Origin: Ophiura sarsii
Taxonomy: Eukaryota; Echinodermata; Ophiuroidea; Amphilepidida; Ophiuridae
Assembly (NCBI GenBank): GCA_035610835.1
Contig: CM069457.1
Coordinates: 19,021,658-19,085,657 of the forward strand
Length of the DNA stretch: 64,000 nucleotides
Reading direction: 5' to 3'
Shown here: positions 12,050 through 24,000 of the stretch, in pieces
Layout: each line of letters starts with the position of its first letter
How positions within the stretch are numbered: position 1 is the stretch's first letter
Position numbers and translations under genes: made by a program
The notes under the pieces: generated by a model
What the model saw: only the letters and a program-made list of their open reading frames with translations
Database searches by the model: none
What the model was told of the DNA's origin: nothing

Positions 12050-15000
12050 CTGAAATTGATGGCATAAAAGGATTTTATTAACTTTTTTATGTCGAATATT
12101 GTTACGTATACTGCATTTATAGAAAGTAGGGGTGTGTGGCTTGAAATCAGAACCATGTCCCTTAAAAACTGAAGCAGTTTGTGAACTGAGCTAACAGGCA
12201 GGTCTGATTTAACTGAGGAGCTTTAGAATGCAAATTTTCAACAACAAAACGTTGACACTTTGAGAAAATAGGGGTTTAACAAGAAGTAAAACAGACTGAA
12301 AAGGTTTCTTAAGAACAAGCAGATTGGGTGAAAGGATATTGTAAGGGCCATACATATGTACTGAATACTTTGAAGTTCCTCCTCTCTGGCACAAACTTTC
12401 GCATACTTAAATGCCCACTATTAATTATGCTGGTAGTCTACTGATTTTTAGCTTACTGATTCTTCAGTACTCACAGGTTTTTTTTGTCAATTTACATCAT
12501 TAATCACAGTATTATTTGCATACTGTATTCCTGAACAAGTTTAGAAAAAAATATCTTGTTGGTTTAACTTATGGACAAATTGATAAGCCCACTCCTAGGC
12601 TTTTCCTTTGATTACAGTTGTTTTAAAATGTCATAACAAATATTACCAAATATTACATTCCTGTGTCTACTTACCATAAGCGATTTGTCCATAAAGTAAG
12701 GTTTCTCTGGGGACCCGTCATTGATACGAGTATCTTCACAGAAACACAACAGCAATGTGTCCACCGCCATCTGAAATTGTACCCATTATGCATTGCGTTA
12801 TCACCAGTACTTGTAATAAGGGGCTCAGTGACTTTAATTGCTGGCCTTTAACTTACATAATAATGTCTATCAGCCTACCTACCTCCAGCATGGTACCTTG
12901 CCTGGTTGAGGCATTCATGATTTCCAGCTTATTTCAATATACCTAAAGTATAAGCCTACACCTTTTATGTCTCAAATATATTAGTACCCATCTGCATTGT
13001 ATAGAGTGTAACATGCATCACTTAGTGTTTTCAGCATATCAATAGTGGATGAAAAAGGCGCCTTTGAGACCTAACATAGTGCTGCTATAACAGGATCTGT
13101 AGAGGGGGGGGGGGGGGGGCACTCAACTTATTTTTGGGTAGGAGTGTGCCAACAGGGTCTCAATAATAGGAGCTTCAGAGCAGATTTTAAAAAAAAATAG
13201 GGTTTTTAAAAGAACTGCAAATTTTCCAAAAAAATTGGGGGCTTTGGAATGCAAATGTTCACATGCCCTGGGTTGTTCCCCTCTTGCCTGGTTCTAAAAA
13301 GTATAATACAATTACTGGATGGTTCTTTTTCAGTTGGCAATTGAGACCTCGGGTCTGCCACTTCATAGGAGATTATTGAAATCATGCACTACCAATCTTC
13401 TGGCTTTTACGTTACATGCACATTCAAACATACAATTATTGTAGCTTAATAATTCCAAATCTCAATAACCCATCTCAATAGCCTTTTGACCACACAACTG
13501 TTGGCCTAACAAGCAAAGGGTTTAAATATGTATGCTGTGAGGTTAACGTTTATCAAAAGTGGTTCTCAAAGCAAAGCTCAGTCAACCAATCAGAGCACAG
13601 CTCAGTTGACCAATCAGGTGACAATAGTGCATGCTCAGCAGCAAAGCATAGCAGCTCATGCTTCTTTTTTCTTCCTACCCTGAATAATTTTGCTGAGCCA
13701 ATTCCAACAGATTCCAACAGGAGCAGTAAGGAGCTTCAACAAAATATGTTACACCACGGCATACTTATAACTTTTAACCCTTTACTTGGTTTAGATGGAT
13801 TCTAGTAAAGATAGCCTTTCTTATTGAATACCAACCTACCTCATACACACTTAAGAAGCAACATGATGTAAGATAGGCAAATATGCATCCCAATAACAGG
13901 GATATAGCATAGAAGATAATGTCTTGCTTAAGCTACAGAGTACGGGGAAAATCAGTAAAAATACAAAAGAACAATAGTATTAATTTAGTTACAGATACAT
14001 ATAAAATATTGCCTCCCTGCTCTCAAAGTGGTAGATTCCGCTGGAGTTGAGAATGGTATTCAGATTGACAGGCATGACAATTGACAAACTTGAAAAAGTG
14101 CTTGAAATCCCTGACAAGTGTGTGAAATCAGGCTAAAAGGTCAGAAAACAGTCTGATAACCACAAATTTGGAGAGAAAAAACACTCCTTAAATTCAGGTG
14201 CAAACGAGCACATTATAATGCCTGTATTGAATTGTTTAATCTGCAAGAAGGGTCACAATTTTCTAAGAACCCAATTTTTTTTTTTTTTTTTTGTTATTTT
14301 TTCTGATATCATTCCTGAACACCATTTTTACCTACAGCTTAACCTATACACTTTGATAAGTACCAAATCACGATGTAGCAAAATTGTATCCGCGACATTT
14401 ATGTCCCTTCAAGTTTATTAGTAAAAATAAAAAAAATGAATTTAGGCGGCAAAAAAAACCCCACACCCTGTTGTATATGGCCGACCGGTCAGGTGATATT
14501 TGTTGCTGTTGATTTTTCAATGTTTTCATGAAAATGTTGGTGAATTTTCAACATTTTTTTGAATTTTTTTTAAAGCAATTTAAAAATTGGCAAAATATTT
14601 CAAAATTCAAAAAAAAAAAAAATACAACAACAAAATTCTCAAATTCAAAAAAGAAAGTCATTGCTTTATGTAATTGCTACAACTGCAACACGTTTTGCTA
14701 CATCACACTTGATACCAGGCAGGTTGGCTCATCATTGTAAACAGCGCCCCCTACCTCATAGACCGACAGGAAACAACAGGCGAATATGTAGGCGAACACG
14801 CAGGCTATGGCAATGGGCACGGCGTAAAAATAGAGACGCGGATAGATCTGGAGCTGTATGTGTGTAAATGATATGGTGATGATGATGGTGACGATAAAAT
14901 GGCGGATATGGACACATATTATGGCTGTGTAATTTGGAATCAAATTCTGGTTAATTTGTGTTAAACTTTTTAAGGATTTCGGTAATTCAAAAAATAAACT

Positions 15001-18000
15001 GAAATTTTAAAAATCTGAACTGTTCAACAATAGTGAATGTTGATTGGGTAAGGTTACTTAATCCCCTGAGCTGTTCAACAATAGTGAATGTTGATTGGGT
15101 ATGGTTACTTAATCCCCTGAGCTGTTCAACAGTAGTGAATGTTGATTGGGTATGGTTACTTAATCCCCTGAGCTGTTCAACAATAGTGAATGTTGATTGG
15201 GTATGGTTACTTAATCCCCTGAGCTGTTCAACAATAGTGGATGTTGATTGGGTATGGTTACTTAATCCCCTGAGCTGTTCAACAGTAGTGAATGTTGATT
15301 GGGTATGGTTACTTAATCCCCTGAGCTGTTCAACAGTAGTGAATGTTGATTGGGTATGGTTACTTAATCCCCCTGAGCTGTTCAACAATTAGTGAATGTT
15401 GATTGGGTATGGTTACTTAATCCCCTGAGCTGTTCAACAATAGTGAATGTTGATTGGGTATGGTTACTTAATCCCCTGAGCTGTTCAACAGTAGTGAATG
15501 TTGATTGGGTATGGTTACTTAATCCCCTGAGCTGTTCAACAATTAGTGAATGTTGATTGGGTATGGTTACTTAATCCCCTGAGCTGTTCAACAGTAGTGA
15601 ATGTTGATTGGGTATGGTTACTTAATCCCCTGAGCTGTTCAACAGTAGTGAATGTTGATTGGGTATGGTTACTTAATCCCCCTGAGCTGTTCAACAATTA
15701 GTGAATGTTGATTGGGTATGGTTACTTAATCCCCTGAGCTGTTCAACAATAGTGAATGTTGATTGGGTATGGTTACTTAATCCCCTGAGCTGTTCAACAG
15801 TAGTGAATGTTGATTGGGTATGGTTACTTAATCCCCTGAGCTGTTCAACAATAGTGAATGTTGATTGGGTATTGTTACTTAATCCCCTGAGCTATTCAAC
15901 AATAGTGAATGTTGATTGGGTATGGTTACTTAATCCCCTGAGCTATTCAACAATAGTGAATGTTGATTGGGTATGGTTACTTAATCCCCTGAGCTGTTCA
16001 ACAATAGTGAATGTTGATTGGGTATGGTTACTTAATCCCCTGAGCTGTTCAACAATAGTGAATGTTGATTGGGTATGGTTACTTAATCCCCTGAGCTGTT
16101 CAACAATAGTGAATGTTGATTGGGTATTGTTACTTAATCCCCTGAGCTGTTCAACAATAGTGAATGTTAATTGGGTATTGGTACTTAATCCCCTGAGCTG
16201 TTCAACAATAGTGAATGTTGATTGGGTATTGTTACTTAATCCCCTGAGCTGTTCAACAGTAGTGAATGTTGATTGGGTATGGTTACTTAATCCCCTGAGC
16301 TGTTCAACAATAGTGAATGTTGATTGGGTATGGTTACTTAATCCCCTGAGCTGTTCAACAATAGTGAATGTTAATTGGGTATGGTTACTTAATCCCCTGA
16401 GCTGTTCAACAATAGTGAATGTTGATTGGTTACTTAATCCCCTGAGCACTACCTGCCTATATAACAATACCATGACTTGCATAAGGCATAGTATGTTATC
16501 TTTTCCAGAGGGCGCCCTCTATTCATGATTTTCTTTTAGAAAGTAGATTTTCTTGCAGATTTACATTTCTGATCATAAACCATAAATATATTCTGAGGTA
16601 CAGAGCGATACGATTCCTAATTACTTCAAAATCATAGTTTAAGAGTGAATTTAGAGTGAAAAATAAACTGTCCTGCTAGCAGGACAGTTTATTTTCACTC
16701 TTTAATTGTATCGCTCTGAATATAATTATGATTTATGATCAAAAATGTAAATATGCAAGAAAATCTATTTTCTTAAAAAAATCATGAATAGAGGGCGCCC
16801 CCTGGAAAACATCACATAATATGCCTTTAATTACAAGTTATACTCATTTGAATATCCAATTCAGGACCAGAAAAAAATGCAAATTTCCCAGGAACCTAAC
16901 TTTAAAAATGTCCCTTCACAGAGAATATGTCCCTTCAAATTCTTATGTATTTCCTTATTTTTACACCTAACATTTCCATCCAAGGCCAAAAATGTCCCTT
17001 CGAAGTCAAAAATTTCCCTCCAAAGTCAAAATTTCCCGGGGACCAGGTCCCTGAGTTCCCAATTTTTCCAGCCATGATCCAATTAAAAAAGTAGGGAAAC
17101 AAAACCTGACCTGACAAAAACTTGATAGATACATAGCCATAAATGTGCATAACCTAAAATAACAGTAACTGAATAGTGTTAGTATAATAAAGAGAAACTT
17201 ATTCCAACTAAAAGTGGGGGAAGAAAGATGTAATGAATGTCCCAACTCAAAAGAATTAAGGACATTCATCAGTCAAACCTACAACTCGAGCCCAGTTTCA
17301 GTTGGGATTAGTTTCATGTACTTGAATTTAAATAATAAATGTTGAATGTCTGTTAATGTTATGGTCTGATATCCAACGAATTGTGTATTTTATCCATTTT
17401 GAATTCCGAGAGAGTGACATCACTGTGTCGTTGAATGATCTGTATTCATTCGCTGCTATAAGGCGGCTTCACAAATTTGGAACTGACCAAACTATAGATC
17501 ACTGCAGCCTACCTCAAATGCTTGAGTGCTCAAGCATAACAAGCACAAAGTGTATGTGTGGGTAAATGTTGCACTTTAAGAATAAGATGGACTTAAGGTA
17601 TGTCGGTTTGTAGAATGAATGTAATCTATCAAACGTACAAAGTAGTTGTATGTGTGTATCATTTTAATACAAACATTGTTAGACAGGTAATTATACCTCT
17701 GGACATTACATGTACCTCTATAGATTATGATATGGGTAGCGCGTTTGGCAATTCATGTATGTTTGATGAGTGATGATTCATGGGTGTGTCTTTTATGGGT
17801 GTCATATGAGTGTTGCCATATGGGTGTAACATAAGCAAAACATTATTGTAACATGGGTGTCATATGTGTATAACTGTGGTGATGTCACATGGGTACCACA
17901 TGATTAGCTCATGGGTACCACATGGTTGGCTCATGGGTACCACATGGTTGGCTCATGAGTACCACATGGGTGGCTCATGGGTACCACATGGGTGGCTCAT

Positions 18001-21000
18001 TATAAGTTGTGACCTAATTGCAAACATGTCATAAATTAAGTATACTATTTCCTAAATATTTAACAATACATTTCAAATTTTATTTAATAATATTAAAAAG
18101 CTTTACATAGACCTTTTCATGCAACTAGTATTGTTTAGGCTTGTATTGTATTGCATGCATATTAATTAATAAGTTTATTTGCACAACTTAAACTCAATTT
18201 TAAATCTTATGGCAATAAACTAATGACCAGTCAGTCATTAAAGGTTCACAACTCATTGTCACTTGTTGCAGTTGTCTATCAATGTGAAATAAATTTGAGC
18301 AGAAATTGTGTTCATAAGGCACATACAGGGACAAATTGTGATACGATGTAAAAATTGAATTGGGTGGTAAAAATATAATTTAATAAAGACAAAATATGGA
18401 CAGTATTTAAAAGTATGGGATTTCTTATGATATCATAATTTCTATTGCGATTAAAGAGGGAATCCCCTTAAAATGCCTCATGAGTTGATTTTTGTGCAAA
18501 AGAGGACATAGTCATACATAATGTTAATCAATTCATTTTGTTTACTAGGAACTAAAATATCACATCTCTTACCTATAACTTAAAGGCATATTATATGATC
18601 TTTTCCAGGGGTGCCCTCTATTCATGATTGTTTTTAGAAATTAGATTTTCTTGCAGATTTACATTTCTGATCGTAAATCATGAATATATTCTGAGTTACA
18701 GAGCAATATGATTCCTAATTAATTCAAAATCATGGTTTTTAGAGTGAAAATAGATTGTTCGCTAGCTAACAATCTATTTTCAACCCTCATAATATGCCTT
18801 TAACCCCAAGTTGAGATATAAGCTAATAATTTGTTGCAATTCCATGTTCTTCATGCATATTAATTTCCTAATGTGCTATATTTGAGAGATGTCATGAATT
18901 CTGACTCTAAAATTAATTAACACTTGGTGATCTTATTTCATTCATGCATAATTTATCTAATGTGTAATACTATTGTGTCATTTCATTAATTCAAAACTAC
19001 AAAATCTAAATAATAGCCTATAGTTTAATCACATTTTAATGGGATATAGTACCGTGATTATAAATCTTGTTTATTCATGCATATTAATTACCTGGCATAC
19101 AATACTTATCACCAATATCCACATTTTTTACACATTTTTAAGTAGGGCTGGAACTTTAGATTTTTTTCAACCAGCCAGCCGGGCATGTAAACTCACAGAA
19201 ATTCCACCAGCCAGTGTAACTTAATTACACTGTTAGTTTGATTTTTTTTACCTGCCAGTCGGTCGGGTTCTTTTGCATCTTCATCCGCCCAACGCAAAAG
19301 TTACCCGCTATGGGCGGTGGGTAGGTGCTATTTCAAGGCCTGTTTTTAAGTAATAAACCCAATTATCAATACTTTTTCATTCATGCATACTCGACCTAAC
19401 TATTTTTACTATTGTGCAAAATTTGGGTACTTTTATATCATTAATTCTAATTCTTAGAGTCATCTTCAATAGTGAAGCAAATGAAAATGGTGTGAATTTC
19501 TTGATACATTGCTTGAACTTAGTGTACTAAACAAGTTCATCTGGATTAAGGATAAACATAATTTAAAGAGATTTATTGATCAATGTTGAATCCCTCCATT
19601 TTCCCACCATTATCACATGTCCTTGACCATGAACAGGTGTCTTGAAGGGGAGTGTTTAAACACTTATAAGCAAGTTTCTATTGTCTCGGGGCACACATGG
19701 TACGTGCAATGTAGCAATGACGACATGTAAATAAGTGTTAGCGTTTTAACACATTTTTTCTTTGATCATCGTAGTTCCCATTAACACCGTGACATTTCAC
19801 AAGAATCTCTTTAAATCAGGTTGATCCAATTTTTTGCATATGATTAATAGGCAACCTATTTGCATAAATAAAATGAGTGATCTAAAATGTTAAAATATCT
19901 GTTAGGCATAAAAGATACCTCCTCGTCATCGGTAAACCGCGGGTAAACATTCTATGGGGAAAAATTCCAAATAACTGTCAATACAAGAAAAAATTAGAAT
20001 CTGAAAAACTGTAAACCTTTCAAAAACAGGGGTAGCATTTTGCTTCACTTTAAATCTAACGATGTTTGCCATTTATATTCATAAAGAGAAACAATTTTAC
20101 AAGAATCTAGAATACAGGGATGCAAGTGGGTGATTGATCCATTTCCTGAAGTTTTCACGCGAGCTTTGCCAGACGGCCTAAGAGTTTGCGCGCGACATCA
20201 TACTTTTATGAGGGCTCCTCTGGAGAATTAGCTTCAGGGCATCACCCCAAAAAACCCACCATGTTTGACTCTTTTTGTCTTTTTGTCAAAAATTCAGATT
20301 TTTTTTTTATGGCCTCATGTCCGGAAGTCTTGCATCCCTGAGAATAAATTTAAAAATAAACATATGAGAAAAATATAAATAGTCTTACCCCCATGATGGC
20401 TAACCCTGACACTGCTGTCAAGGCAACCACTGTCAGCTTGCCTAGAAACAGCACAAAGTCTCCTACACAGTTGATGGCCGTTACTCTCAGGGCATTGGAT
20501 AACAGGATGATGAGTGCCTGTGGAGAGGTTGGTGGAAGAGTTGGTTAAATTAGGTACAACTACAGTATGTTGCATTAAATTTGCAAGGCAGTATTATCAA
20601 TGTTTGCAGCAAGAGTTCTTTACTATAATAGTTTCTTGTTTATCTATTGTTATTCTATGGAAATAAATCAATGAAATTAATATAAACATGCACATGTAAG
20701 TGTACTGTGGTTTGAGAAATGTGAAAAATTGATATATTTGCTCTGATGTCAATATGCTTAACCCCCTGAACACTACTTGTCGATTGGACAGAAAGATGCA
20801 CACATGATTTATTGCACCAATCAAAGACAATATTAGAATAATTGTATCCCTGGTACAAATTGGAGGAAAATATTTTAAAAGCAATATTTTAATTGGTGAA
20901 TCAAATGAGTATCTTAAAATTAACTAAACATAAACATTGTTAAATAGGCAGGTAGTGCCCAGGGGGTTAAATGGTACTTCCCTATGGGGTATTAATAGCA

Positions 21001-24000
21001 TTGTACAATCCTATGTGTCAACATTGGCATGCACACATTGAATTTTCAATTTTATTGAATCAACACATATACATTAATTGACCTATAATTGGTTCAATGT
21101 CAGAATGACATACCTTTCTTGCAGAATTGCAGAAACCACCACCTTCAATTGCTGTACAGCCAAAACAAAGACAGAAGAGAAAAACATGTAGTAAGACGAT
21201 GAAAACACAAAAATGTTCTATGGTATGGGTGGATGATTTTCTCTTTAAAAAACACCACTAGGGGTTGAGGGTTACAAATGTATATTACTTACCAATAATA
21301 ATGTAGGCATTTTCATTGATGTATTTCAGGAACCTTTCCAGACAATAAAGGCAGCACTGCAGACACTTCAATATACACTTGGCTACTTCATTAACACTGT
21401 CCTTTAACCTGCAGCAAATAGACAAATACATTGGGTCATATTCTTGTACATATTTCAATGTGATTTAAGCTACACATGAGTTTAACTTTGACTTTAACTA
21501 AATCTAATTCTCAAAAAATTGTTTCATTTAACATGAGTCTGACTCGCTGAAAACTTTTAAACATGGCTATGAGGATAGTGTAACTCATGTTTAACTAAAC
21601 ATTTTCACCTATGCACTTGGTGATAATCTTTTCGTAAATACCATGGCGCATATGTGTACTTACTTGTACTTTATATAGACTATAGAGTAAGATTGCCCTG
21701 GGTATCTTCACAAGGAGTATAATGAATGAACCAAACACCATGGAGCCCATGTGGTACCTTGTGAGATCATATTTTACACCTTTATACCATGAAGCAGAAT
21801 CTGAGTGTGTACTTACTTGTACTGTATTAGAGTAAGATTGCCCTGGGTATCTTCACAAGGAGTATAATGAACGAACCAAACACCATGGAGCCCATGTGGT
21901 TGGGAGATCATACGTCAAACCTTTATACCATGAAGCAGAATCTTAGTGTGTACTTACTTGTACTGTATTAGAGTAAGATTGCCCTGGGTATCTTCACAAG
22001 GAGTATAATGAACGAACCAAACACCATGGAGCCCATGTGGTTGGGAGATCATACATCAAACCTTTATACCATGAAGCAGAATCTTAGTGTGTACTTACTT
22101 GTACTGTATTAGAGTAAGATTGCCCTGGGTATCTTCACAAGGAGTATAATGAACGAACCAAACACCATGGAGCCCATGTGGTTGGGAGATCATACGTCAA
22201 ACCTTTATACCATGAAGCAGAATCTTAGTGTGTACTTACTTGTACTGTATTAGAGTAAGATTGCCCTGGGTATCTTCACAAGGAGTATAATGAATGAACC
22301 AAACCCCATGGAGCCCAGGTTGTACCTTATGAGATCATACGCCACACCGATATACCATGAAGCAGAATCTGAGTGTGTACTTTCTTGTACTGTATATACA
22401 GCAAGATCGCCCTGGGTATCATCACAAGGAGTATAATGAACGAACCAAACACCATGTAGCCTATGTGGTACCTTGTGAGATCATACGTCACACCTTTATA
22501 CCATGAAGCAGAATCTGAGTGTGTACTTACTTGTACTGTATATACAGCAAGATAGCCCTGGGTATTTTGACCAGCAGGATAATGAACGAACCAAACACCA
22601 TGGAGCCCAGGTGGTACCTTGTAAGACGACCAATGGCACGCAGGATTGGAGAACTGTAATTCTTCTTGTCTCTGTAAGTTTAAATGAAAATTAGGTTCAA
22701 AGGTTAAAGTTGCTAACAACAATTATGCTTGAGCAGCTGTAAACACCTTCCCAACATTGTGTTTTAGAAGCACAATCAGGTGGCTTTGTGCTTGCTTCAT
22801 ATATCTCAGCTACCCTTTTACCATAGCTCAAATTTGCAATATGCACCCAAAATACAGGAATTAGGGTGCTGAGGTATGGTAACACCAAAACTATTCTCGG
22901 TTTAAATAACAAGGTATGGTAATCCATGATAATTCTAAGGAAAGTATAATGCCTCAGCTAAGATAAATTCTGCAGTCCAAATGAGCCCAATCGCGTGCTA
23001 ATAACCAGACAACAGGTCAAATGTCAAAGGTCACAACTTACCTTGTGAAATACCAATCAGCAACACTGGCAGCAATAACAAATTGATGACAAGCCAGGAT
23101 GAATTCAGCAGTCCAGATGAACCCGATGGCGTGGTACCACCAAAAATGTCTGACCGGATCTGGGGGATCATACCTGACGTACCCGGTTATGTTGTTAACG
23201 ACTGGATGACCTGTGTAAAAGGTCGAAGGTCACACAAAAATTGTAGTGTTACAACTGTATGCAATATTATATAGTAGTAGAATAGTCTACTATATATTTC
23301 AAATATTTGCTATTAAGCAGCTTCTTGGATTACATGATGTTAGAGGATAGGATTGAACTGAAGACCTAAAGATAACAAGATAATATTATCGCCGTTTTTC
23401 CCAATCTGACTCATTAGCTCAGTTGGTAGAGCATCGTTCTAGAGTTCCAAAGGACCCAAGTACTGGCTGGTCCCGGAGATTTAGTTTGTGTTTTCTCCTC
23501 CAAAATTGTGATCCCAGTTAAAACCTGGTTAGGGTTAATACCAATCCCTTGTGCACCTCCTCCTGATGCCCCCACAATCCCTTAATTCGATACTCCCCTA
23601 CCCCTAGCCCCCTTTCCTGAATAAAATGCTAACTTACCCGTTGCCGAAATGAACACAAAGACAACAGCAACATACGCGAAAAATAGTAGCAGTATGATGA
23701 ATGTCCACACAGGTTGTACCAATAATATTGGCAAATAATACACAAATGCTACCCCTGGTGCCCCTACCCTTTGTGCCTCCTACCCCTGGTACCCCCACAT
23801 CCCTAACCCTTAATATGATGCTCCCCTGCCCCCAGCCTCTTGCCCCAAGTAAATAGATATCTTAACTTACCTGTTGCCGAAATGAACACAAAGACAACAG
23901 CAACATATGCGAAAAACAGTAGCAGTATGATGAATGTCCACACTGGCTGTACCAGTAATATTGGCAAATAAGACAAAGGTTGCCCCTGCTCCCAGCCTCT

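Larger units (their letters stand above)
16830..20388 (-). other. Rest of SLC44 intron 13
   Basis: No coding exon is seen between the first palindromic MITE and exon 13. The stretch holds a 22-bp minisatellite (17870-18002), a second palindromic MITE (18581-18803), a hAT-type element (19143-19342) and otherwise AT-rich sequence with several ATGCATATTAATT stretches. Confidence 0.7.

Noticed and set aside
15701..16528. 275-codon ORF on the plus strand (and 179 codons on the minus strand)
   Set aside because: Created entirely by the 51-bp minisatellite whose period is divisible by three; no homology, no splice context, and lies in an SLC44 intron.
22327..22722. 131-codon ORF containing two copies of the exon 10 motif
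   Set aside because: It joins a decoy fragment (mutated donor) to the real exon through intron sequence. The exon boundaries at 22531 and 22671 fit the family and the phases.
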